Source: Pseudomonadota bacterium (GTDB taxonomy: Bacteria; Pseudomonadota; Gammaproteobacteria; Steroidobacterales; Steroidobacteraceae). Taken from it: a stretch of DNA of 32,475 bases. The first letter of the stretch is position 1, and every line of letters begins with the position of its first letter. The notes beneath the pieces were generated by a model. It saw only the letters and a list, made by a program, of their open reading frames with translations, was not told the origin of the DNA and searched no databases. The position numbers were made by a program, and so were the translations under genes. Positions 26,771 to 32,475 of the stretch are shown piece by piece. The stretch covers positions 1 to 32,475 of the forward strand of contig CANGFV010000012.1 of NCBI GenBank assembly GCA_947453225.1. Reading direction: 5' to 3'.

Positions 26771-27226
26771 TTAATTTGCGTCCCAGTTGCCAATATCGGC
26801 GTTCACGCCTTCGCCGCCATCCTGATTGTCTGCACCCAACGACCAGAGGTCATATTCTTTTCCGTGCGTACCTGGGTATTGATAGTGATATTCGTTACCC
26901 CATGGATCTTGCTTAATGCTGTCGATGTAGCCGCCTGGCTTCCAATTTCGGACGGAGGCATCGCCTGGGTTGGTCACCAAGGCTTTCAGTCCTTGGTCAG
27001 AGCTTGGGTATTTGAAGTTATCTAGACGAAATAGATTCAGGGCTGTTTCGTAGGCACGAATATCTTGTTTGACTTTCGCAACTTGTGCGTCATCAATTCG
27101 TCGAATGACTTGCGGTGCGACCAGTGCGGCGAGGATGCCTAAAATCACGACGACAACCATGATTTCAATCAAGGTGAAGCCCTGCTGTGAGCGACTAAAA
27201 TGGCGATAGGCTGTTGAGGCTTTCAT
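26771..27226 (-). CDS. gspG: Type II secretion major pseudopilin GspG
   Basis: GspG is the main subunit of the type II pseudopilus. The leader is cleaved at QQG^FTLIEIMVVVVILGILAAL, with Glu at +5. The mature part has IRAYETALNLFRLDNFKYPS, GLKALVTNP, GGYIDSIKQDPWGNEYHY and the C-terminal calcium-site loop LGADNQDGGEGVNADIGNWD, all diagnostic. From the ATG at 27226 there are 151 residues; an in-frame ATG at 27241 adds five. I prefer the internal one because a GGAA lies about 10 bases upstream, while the outer ATG has no purine-rich site. It is the first gene of gspG-N and is divergent from the rhombosortase gene about 50-70 bases away. Confidence 0.95.
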   Translation of the reverse strand: MKASTAYRHFSRSQQGFTLIEIMVVVVILGILAALVAPQVIRRIDDAQVAKVKQDIRAYETALNLFRLDNFKYPSSDQGLKALVTNPGDASVRNWKPGGYIDSIKQDPWGNEYHYQYPGTHGKEYDLWSLGADNQDGGEGVNADIGNWDAN

Positions 27227-27292
27227 AGTGTAATGTTCCATGGGTTCAGGCTATGTTTGTAAGTGTCCCATAATAACAAACAGGGTGCTCGT

Positions 27293-27895
27293 GTGAGTGA
27301 CAATACATTTAAGTTTTGGCGGTTGCGTTACTATTTTCCAATACTGACGTTGGGTGTATTGCTGCTGATTTTCAGTCTGGGCGACGAACCCCTGCGTTTG
27401 TGGCTGAGATATGAGCGTGGGGCGATTTTACGGGGGCATGAACTCTGGCGATTTGTGACCGGACATTTGGTGCACGGTAGTTGGCAGCATACTTGGCTAA
27501 ATCTTTCTGGATTAATCATTATTTCAGTGCTTTTTCGTCATACCTATCGTGTGGCAGAGTGGCTGATAATAGGATTGATTTCGGCGCTGTGTATCGACCT
27601 TGGCTTGTTGTATTGGATGCCATACCTGCAGTGGTATCTCGGGCTGTCAGGGGTTTTGCATGGAGTTTTGGTGGCTGGGGCGTTGTTCTGGTGGCGCACT
27701 GAAAATCGCCGGTTGGCTGCGCTATTGTTAATCATGCTCACTTGCAAGTTGGCTTGGGAGCAGTGGCAGGGTGCCTTACCGCTTTCAGGGGAACTGAATG
27801 TGATTGTGAATGCTCATCTGTATGGAGCAATAGGTGGGCTTTTCTCAGGCTTGCTGCTCATCTTCAAGTCTGCATATTTCAACCAGAAGCAATGA
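27293..27895 (+). CDS. rrtA: Rhombosortase-like rhomboid-family intramembrane serine protease
   Basis: Rhombosortases are small rhomboid proteases that process the C-terminal GlyGly-CTERM signal of surface or secreted proteins, many of them type II secretion clients. The 200-residue protein has about six hydrophobic segments. Catalytic features are the HTWLN motif (rhomboid HxxxN type), GLSGVLHG with the nucleophile Ser119, a KLAWEQWQG stretch and the general-base region NAHLYGAIGG with His175. GLSGxLHG and KxxWEQ are, as I recall the family, rhombosortase-like rather than generic rhomboid. The GTG at 27293 has a good ribosome site (CAGGG, 7 bases before); the GTG at 27263 has none. It is divergent from gspG, which supports a link to secretion. 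Substrates are not in the window. Confidence 0.82.
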   Translation: MSDNTFKFWRLRYYFPILTLGVLLLIFSLGDEPLRLWLRYERGAILRGHELWRFVTGHLVHGSWQHTWLNLSGLIIISVLFRHTYRVAEWLIIGLISALCIDLGLLYWMPYLQWYLGLSGVLHGVLVAGALFWWRTENRRLAALLLIMLTCKLAWEQWQGALPLSGELNVIVNAHLYGAIGGLFSGLLLIFKSAYFNQKQ

Positions 27896-27925
27896 AATCT
27901 CAGCCTGTATTAAGGCTAATCTCGA

Positions 27926-27931
27926 TATAAT
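27926..27931 (+). promoter_or_regulatory. Possible -10 element for fabD
   Basis: A perfect TATAAT lies 48 bases before the fabD ATG in the 83-base gap after the rhombosortase gene. No convincing -35 hexamer is found at 16-18 bases upstream, so the promoter is only a candidate. Confidence 0.3.
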
Positions 27932-27978
27932 CTTCAAAGTTTAAATTTAATGATTCTGCTGTAGAGGTTGATAACTAA

Positions 27979-28917
27979 ATGACGTTTGCAATGGTATTTC
28001 CCGGTCAGGGGTCGCAGTCTGTAGGTATGTTGGCCGCATTAGCGGAACAGGAATCTCTAGTTCGCGATACATTTGCTGAGGCCTCTTCTGTGTTGGGTTA
28101 CGACCTGTGGCAGTTGTGTCAGCAAGGGCCAGAAGATCAGTTGGGTGTTACCGAGAACACCCAACCTGCAATGCTCACTGCCGGCGTTGCTACGTGGCGC
28201 GTGTGGAGAAAACATGGCGGCGCTATACCTGCTGCGATGGCTGGGCATAGCTTGGGTGAATACACTGCTTTAGTGTGTGCAGGTTCGCTTGATTTCAAAA
28301 CCGCAGTTGATCTGGTGAAATTTCGCGGTCAGGCCATGCAAGGTGCTGTGCCTTCTGGGCAGGGTGCGATGGCTGCCATTCTTGGACTTGAAGATGCAGA
28401 TGTTGTAGCAGCCTGCGCTGAAGCTGCACAGGGTGAAATTGTGCAGGCAGCCAACTTTAATTCGCCTGGTCAGGTGGTGATTGCAGGTCAAAAAGCGGCT
28501 GTAGAACGTGCTATTGAGGCGCTTAAAGCCAAAGGTGCTAAACGCGCACTGATTTTGCCGGTCAGCGTGCCTTCACATACCGAGTTAATGCGTCCTGCGG
28601 CCAACCAATTGGCCGAGCGATTATCGCAAGTTGAATTTAAGACTCCAGAAACTGCCGTTTATACCGTGGGTATGCGTACTCATGCCGCTGCGTCTGATAT
28701 TCGCCAAGCTTTGTTTGATCAACTGGTGGGGCCAGTGCGTTGGACAGATTGTGTAAAAACTATCTTGCAGACAGGTGTGAATGTTCTCATCGAGTGTGGT
28801 CCTGGTAAAGTGTTAACCGGTTTAAATCGGCGCATCGACCGCAATAAAGAGATTGCCATGCTCGCCATCGAAGATTCTGCATCGTTGGCTGAAGCGCTGA
28901 ATTCGGTAAAGGGGTAA
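27979..28917 (+). CDS. fabD: Malonyl-CoA:ACP transacylase
   Basis: FabD loads malonyl groups from malonyl-CoA onto acyl carrier protein for fatty-acid elongation. The 312-residue protein opens MTFAMVFPGQGSQSVGM (GQGSQ motif). It has the nucleophile Ser91 in GHSLGEY, the conserved arginine in VKFRGQAMQ and the catalytic His200 in VPSHTELM. Length is normal. A ribosome site AGAGG lies about 11 bases before the ATG. It ends two bases before fabG. Genes plsX and fabH, which often precede fabD in proteobacteria, are not upstream here; the preceding gene is the rhombosortase. Confidence 0.97.
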   Translation: MTFAMVFPGQGSQSVGMLAALAEQESLVRDTFAEASSVLGYDLWQLCQQGPEDQLGVTENTQPAMLTAGVATWRVWRKHGGAIPAAMAGHSLGEYTALVCAGSLDFKTAVDLVKFRGQAMQGAVPSGQGAMAAILGLEDADVVAACAEAAQGEIVQAANFNSPGQVVIAGQKAAVERAIEALKAKGAKRALILPVSVPSHTELMRPAANQLAERLSQVEFKTPETAVYTVGMRTHAAASDIRQALFDQLVGPVRWTDCVKTILQTGVNVLIECGPGKVLTGLNRRIDRNKEIAMLAIEDSASLAEALNSVKG

Positions 28918-28919
28918 TC

Positions 28920-29675
28920 ATGAGTAACAACTTGGCTTTAAGTGGTGACATCGCTTTAGTGACGGGAGCATCGCGTGGTATCGGTCAGGCCATCGCGCAG
29001 TTGCTGGCTTCTTCAGGCGCCAAAGTCATCGGTACGGCCACGAGTGAAGCGGGTGCGGCAGCCATTACTCAGCGTTTCAGTGAGTTGGGGCTGTCTGGTC
29101 GTGGCGCGGTACTGAATGTTGGTGATCCTGCCTCGATTACTGAGTTACTCAAAGACATCGAATCCCAAGAAGGGACACCAAGCATCCTAGTCAACAATGC
29201 AGGCATCACTCGCGATAATTTGCTGATGCGTATGAAAGACGAAGAATGGGATGAGTTGCTTGCCGTCAACTTAGGTTCGGTGTTCAGACTCTCTAAGGGC
29301 GTGCTCCGCGGCATGATGAAGGCTCGCAAGGGGCGAATTATCACGATTGCTTCCGTGGTCGGAGTGATGGGAAATGCCGGTCAGACCAATTACGCCGCGG
29401 CAAAGGCGGGCATTATTGGCTTCTCTAAATCGCTAGCTCGGGAAGTGGGCTCGCGCAACATTACGGTGAACGTGGTGGCTCCGGGCTTTATTGCCACCGA
29501 CATGACTGCCCAGCTTTCTGAGGAGCAGCGTCAGCGCCTCGCCGAGCAGGTACCCGTCGGCCGATTGGGGTGTGTGGACGATATTGCTCAGGCGGTGTTG
29601 TTTTTAGCGTCTCCCCATGCTGGCTACATTACGGGTGAAACCCTGCATGTAAATGGCGGTATGTACATGATTTAA
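28920..29675 (+). CDS. fabG: 3-oxoacyl-ACP reductase
   Basis: FabG is the NADPH-dependent short-chain dehydrogenase that reduces 3-oxoacyl-ACP in each elongation cycle. The 251-residue protein shows the cofactor motif TGASRGIG, NNAGI, and the catalytic triad Ser145 (TIASVVG), Tyr158 and Lys162 (YAAAKAG). It ends with the typical ITGETLHVNGGMYM. It starts two bases after the fabD stop, so the two are surely co-transcribed. A 182-base gap with its own promoter separates it from acpP. Confidence 0.97.
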   Translation: MSNNLALSGDIALVTGASRGIGQAIAQLLASSGAKVIGTATSEAGAAAITQRFSELGLSGRGAVLNVGDPASITELLKDIESQEGTPSILVNNAGITRDNLLMRMKDEEWDELLAVNLGSVFRLSKGVLRGMMKARKGRIITIASVVGVMGNAGQTNYAAAKAGIIGFSKSLAREVGSRNITVNVVAPGFIATDMTAQLSEEQRQRLAEQVPVGRLGCVDDIAQAVLFLASPHAGYITGETLHVNGGMYMI

Positions 29676-29751
29676 TGGGGTTAAACAGTGCCTTGTCCGC
29701 CTAGCCTGTCTGTTTCATGCAGTCAAGCTAATGTTTTGGTTTAACTTATGA

Positions 29752-29780
29752 TTGGACAGGGGCTTAAGTTCACATAGAAT
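29752..29780 (+). promoter_or_regulatory. Sigma-70 promoter for acpP
   Basis: TTGGAC (29752-29757) and TAGAAT (29775-29780) are exactly 17 bases apart, each close to consensus. Transcription would start near 29787, leaving a leader of about 70 bases. A separate strong acpP promoter inside the fab cluster is well known in other bacteria and fits the high demand for carrier protein. Confidence 0.6.
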
Positions 29781-29798
29781 ACGCGCCCCATGCGGTCT

Positions 29799-29852
29799 GA
29801 TCCGGCCTGTTGTAGGCGGTAGGATCGCTTGGTTTCACCACTGAGGACTCAG
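29799..29852 (+). promoter_or_regulatory. Structured acpP leader: bulged hairpin plus palindromic ribosome site
   Basis: GATCC (29799-29803) pairs with GGATC (29822-29826), enclosing GCCT/AGGC (29805-29808 / 29814-29817). Close to the ATG, the palindrome CTGAGGACTCAG (29841-29852) places the Shine-Dalgarno GAGGA in a small stem-loop. Pairing is seen; any effect on translation is inferred. Confidence 0.35.
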
Positions 29853-29857
29853 ACATA

Positions 29858-30097
29858 ATGAGCAGCATTGAGCAACAAGTTAAAGCAATCGTCGCCGAAC
29901 AATTGGGCGTAAAAGAAGAAGAAGTCACTAACAGTGCCTCTTTCGTTGACGATTTGGGCGCAGATTCTCTCGACACCGTCGAGTTGGTTATGGCGCTTGA
30001 AGAGGAATTCGAGACTGAAATTCCTGACGAAGACGCAGAAAAAATCACAACAGTTCAGCAAGCAATCGACTACGTCAGTCAGCGCCGCAAGGCCTAA
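29858..30097 (+). CDS. acpP: Acyl carrier protein
   Basis: AcpP carries growing acyl chains on a phosphopantetheine arm. The 79-residue, strongly acidic protein has the attachment serine Ser37 in [18 protein letters not shown], the opening [17 protein letters not shown] and the [20 protein letters not shown] helix, all near-identical to the family. The ATG at 29858 follows GAGGA by about 10 bases. It stands between fabG and fabF, with its own promoter upstream. Confidence 0.98.
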   Translation: MSSIEQQVKAIVAEQLGVKEEEVTNSASFVDDLGADSLDTVELVMALEEEFETEIPDEDAEKITTVQQAIDYVSQRRKA

Positions 30098-30177
30098 TTG
30101 ACGATTAGCGTATACGGCCACGGATGGCGCGCGCTCTGGCGCACAGTTATTTCTCTTTCTGATTAACGAGGTGGCGC

Positions 30178-31425
30178 TTGTCCAAAAGACGTGTTGTCAT
30201 TACCGGCCTTGGCATCGTTTCGCCTGTCGGCAGTACCATTGATTCCGCCTGGGCCGCTGTATTGGCAGGTCAAAGCGGTATTGGGCCGATTACTCGATTT
30301 GATGTCAGCGCTTTTCCCGTGCGCTTTGGCGGCTCAGTTAAGGACTTTAATGCTGAGGATTATTTAGCGCCCAAAGAATTGCGCAAAATAGATCCCTTCA
30401 TGCATTACGGCTATGCGGCGGGTATTCAGGCCTTCAAGGACTCTGGGCTTGAAGTCAATGAGCAAAATTCCAGTCGAGTCGGTGTGGCCATGGGTGCCGG
30501 CATTGGCGGCTTGGATACCATCGAAGATAACTTCGGCAAATATTTGGGCGCTGACAATAGCCCGAAGCGTATTTCGCCATTTTTTGTGCCTGGCAGCATC
30601 ATCAACATGATCTCGGGGCATCTGTCCATTAATTTGAACCTAAGAGGCCCGAATATCGCCACCGTCACGGCGTGTACGACCTCCACCCATGCATTGGGTA
30701 TTGCTGCTCGTTTAATTCAGTACGGCGATGCCGATGTCATGATTGCCGGCGGTGCTGAAATGGCAACCACGCCACTTGGCTTGGGTGGGTTCAGTCAGGC
30801 GCGCGCCTTATCACAGCGTAACGATGATCCAACGCGCGCGAGTCGTCCATGGGATCGCGATCGTGATGGGTTTGTATTGTCTGATGGTGCTGGTGCCATT
30901 GTGTTGGAAGAGTATGAGCACGCCAAAGCGCGTGGCGCACGAATTTATGCTGAGTTCGCTGGCTTTGGTATGAGTGGTGATGCTCACCACATCACCACGC
31001 CACCGGAAGATGGCGAAGGCGCGCGATTGGCGATGGCCAATGCCTTGCGTGATGCCGGAATGAATCCAGCTGATATTCAATACGTGAATGCACATGCCAC
31101 GTCGACCGAATTGGGTGATCGTGCTGAAACTATGGCGATGAAGCGTGCTTTCGGCGATCAAGCAGCGAAACTTGCAATCAGTTCAACAAAATCAGTCACT
31201 GGACATTTGTTAGGTGCGGCTGGTGTTGTAGAAGCTATTTTTACCGTGTTGGCACTGCGTGATCAGGTTGTGCCTGCCACCATCAATCTAGATAATCCAA
31301 GTCCTGAATGTGATTTGGATTATGTGCCGCATACTTCTCGTCAGATGCCGCTACGTGCCGCGCTATCTAATTCCTTCGGTTTTGGTGGTACTAACGGCAG
31401 TTTGATTTTCAAAACCTTGAGTTAA
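30178..31425 (+). CDS. fabF: Beta-ketoacyl-ACP synthase II (TTG start)
   Basis: FabF condenses malonyl-ACP with acyl-ACP, including the temperature-sensitive elongation of palmitoleate in E. coli. The 415-residue protein has the active-site cysteine C166 in TACTTSTHA, the first catalytic histidine in NAHATST and the second in [12 protein letters not shown], and the closing [12 protein letters not shown]. The start is a TTG at 30178, with a strong ribosome site GAGG six bases before it. An in-frame TGA lies six codons upstream and no ATG or GTG intervenes, so the TTG is forced. It lies 80 bases after acpP; the gap has a GC-rich stretch but no clear terminator. Confidence 0.97.
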   Translation: MSKRRVVITGLGIVSPVGSTIDSAWAAVLAGQSGIGPITRFDVSAFPVRFGGSVKDFNAEDYLAPKELRKIDPFMHYGYAAGIQAFKDSGLEVNEQNSSRVGVAMGAGIGGLDTIEDNFGKYLGADNSPKRISPFFVPGSIINMISGHLSINLNLRGPNIATVTACTTSTHALGIAARLIQYGDADVMIAGGAEMATTPLGLGGFSQARALSQRNDDPTRASRPWDRDRDGFVLSDGAGAIVLEEYEHAKARGARIYAEFAGFGMSGDAHHITTPPEDGEGARLAMANALRDAGMNPADIQYVNAHATSTELGDRAETMAMKRAFGDQAAKLAISSTKSVTGHLLGAAGVVEAIFTVLALRDQVVPATINLDNPSPECDLDYVPHTSRQMPLRAALSNSFGFGGTNGSLIFKTLS

Positions 31426-31433
31426 GCGCTACG

Positions 31434-31458
31434 CCTAGCTGAGATGCTCTCAGCTAGG
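31434..31458. terminator. 10-bp hairpin after fabF, possible terminator
   Basis: CCTAGCTGAG (31434-31443), loop ATGCT, CTCAGCTAGG (31449-31458) form a perfect stem 8 bases after the fabF stop and 38 bases before the pabB start. It is not followed by a T-run (TTGAAGCGTTTAG), so efficient rho-independent termination is doubtful; it may protect the fab message or act with Rho. Confidence 0.45.
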
Positions 31459-31495
31459 TTGAAGCGTTTAGTCATCGTTGCGCAGTGAGTATCTA

Positions 31496-32475
31496 GTGAA
31501 TTCCACTGGCATCAGCCGTACAGAAAATGAAACCGAGGCTTGGTCGTTAGGTTATATCGCGACCGATGAATTGCTTGCGCTTCACCATGCTTTTCCTGAG
31601 CGCTATCCTTATTTACTAGAATCTTCTGCCAGTAGCTTAGAAGGCAATAATCAAGACGTGTTGCTGGCGTTTCCGCAGTCTCAGCTTAATCTTGTTGCGC
31701 AACATGGGTTGTCTACTCCGCCTGAATTGTCAGGTACCGCTACCGATGATTTTCTAGTAGCACTGGATCAGTGGTGGCAACAGCAGCGTATTGCTGAAAT
31801 ACAGCAGCCCCATAAATTTAGCGGCGGCTGGTTTTTATATCTCAGCTATGAACTGGCTGGGCAAATTGAGCCCAAGCTTCAATCACAATTGCATCCAGAA
31901 CATAATCAACTCATCGCTCAGGCGGTACGTGTGCCCGCTGCAATTATTAGAGACAGCAACACTGGGAAAAGTGATTTTGTTTGCGAAGCGAATGCTGAGT
32001 GTCAGGTAAAGCTAGATCAACTCAAACTAGATCTTCAGGCAATCCGTACGGCTCCAATAAATTATAAAAATATAGAGCTTGGTGCTTTTGAAGAAGATGA
32101 CCCACAGCATTTTATTAAAGATGTCGTGGTGGCCAAATCGCATATCGCCCAGGGCGATATTTATCAGGCGAATCTATCGCGTGGCTGGCAGGCGCATCGT
32201 ACGAAAGGTGATGCGGCGAGTTTGTATAAACGCCTTAAGTCTACCAATCCTTCGCCATTTGCAGGACTGGCAAAATTACAGCCTGATCATTATGTGATTA
32301 GTTCGTCTCCTGAACGCTTAATTGAAGTGCGTGATGGTTGGGTGAGTACTCGTCCTATTGCCGGTACTCGGCCGCGACATGCTGATACGCAAATTGATCA
32401 GTCATTAATTGCTGAATTGCACGCGCATCCTAAAGAGCGCGCTGAGCACATCATGCTGCTGGATTTAGAGCGCAA
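31496..32475 (+). CDS. pabB: Aminodeoxychorismate synthase component I (partial, C-terminus beyond window)
   Basis: PabB converts chorismate, with ammonia from PabA, to 4-amino-4-deoxychorismate for folate synthesis. The frame is open from the GTG at 31496 to the window end (326 codons of an expected 450 or so). The N-terminal domain has PYLLESSA and FSGGWFLYLSYELAG. The chorismate-binding core has HIAQGDIYQANLSRGW, SSPERLIEV, the RPIAGTRPR motif and HIMLLDLER. The PYLLES and GDIYQANLS patterns favour PabB over anthranilate synthase TrpE. GTG at 31496 has a GTGAG nearby; a TTG at 31478 is possible. It follows fabF after a hairpin, where E. coli has pabC and yceG. Confidence 0.92.
   Translation, partial: MNSTGISRTENETEAWSLGYIATDELLALHHAFPERYPYLLESSASSLEGNNQDVLLAFPQSQLNLVAQHGLSTPPELSGTATDDFLVALDQWWQQQRIAEIQQPHKFSGGWFLYLSYELAGQIEPKLQSQLHPEHNQLIAQAVRVPAAIIRDSNTGKSDFVCEANAECQVKLDQLKLDLQAIRTAPINYKNIELGAFEEDDPQHFIKDVVVAKSHIAQGDIYQANLSRGWQAHRTKGDAASLYKRLKSTNPSPFAGLAKLQPDHYVISSSPERLIEVRDGWVSTRPIAGTRPRHADTQIDQSLIAELHAHPKERAEHIMLLDLER

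Noticed and set aside
30098-30177. GC-rich stretch after acpP as a terminator
   Set aside because: The repeated GGCGC elements are mostly direct, not inverted, and no stable stem could be drawn by eye.

Overview
The window is ordinary chromosomal DNA of a gammaproteobacterium of moderate GC content. Three features point there: the neighbourhood clpS-clpA / infA-aat / trxB / ftsK-lolA-rarA-serS, the fabD-fabG-acpP-fabF-pabB string, and a complete general-secretion (type II) gene set. One fused gene encodes aspartokinase plus diaminopimelate decarboxylase, an arrangement known from the Xanthomonas/Xylella group. That suggests a lineage near the Xanthomonadales, but the species cannot be named from this sequence. 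I see no rRNA, tRNA, insertion sequence, prophage or CRISPR array.

Layout. On the minus strand, 1-5603 carries gspC-gspD-gspE-gspF, with gspF cut by the window edge. Divergent from it, clpS and clpA (5834-8468) run on the plus strand and face a minus-strand group: infA, aat, a COG3146-type acyltransferase and trxB (8562-11713). A plus-strand run follows: ftsK, lolA, a VanZ-like membrane protein, rarA and serS (11994-18021). A 333-base gap then holds an AT-rich island and a good sigma-70 promoter. It leads to a small acidic protein gene (18355-18576), a rho-independent terminator, and the lysC-lysA fusion (18698-21307). The second secretion operon, gspG-H-I-J-K-L-M-N, lies on the minus strand (27226 down to 21322). 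Divergent from gspG is a rhombosortase-like intramembrane protease gene, followed by fabD, fabG, acpP, fabF and a truncated pabB.

How the genes work together. GspC-F and GspG-N make up one type II secretion machine (secretin, inner-membrane platform, ATPase, five pseudopilins), encoded in two same-strand operons about 16 kb apart. The prepilin peptidase is not in the window. Rhombosortases process GlyGly-CTERM proteins, which are type II secretion clients, so its place beside gspG makes functional sense. Aat, ClpS and ClpA form the N-degron branch of protein turnover. FabD, FabG, AcpP and FabF are core fatty-acid synthesis.

The points most worth a second look are: the rhombosortase/T2SS pairing; Ser-rich additions in the minor pseudopilins GspH and GspI; a GspE that has lost its tetracysteine zinc motif; a 14-bp hairpin between gspG and gspH; and a small acidic ORF with a structured leader and its own terminator directly in front of lysC-lysA. 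I found no convincing wholly new system. Most of the window is housekeeping.
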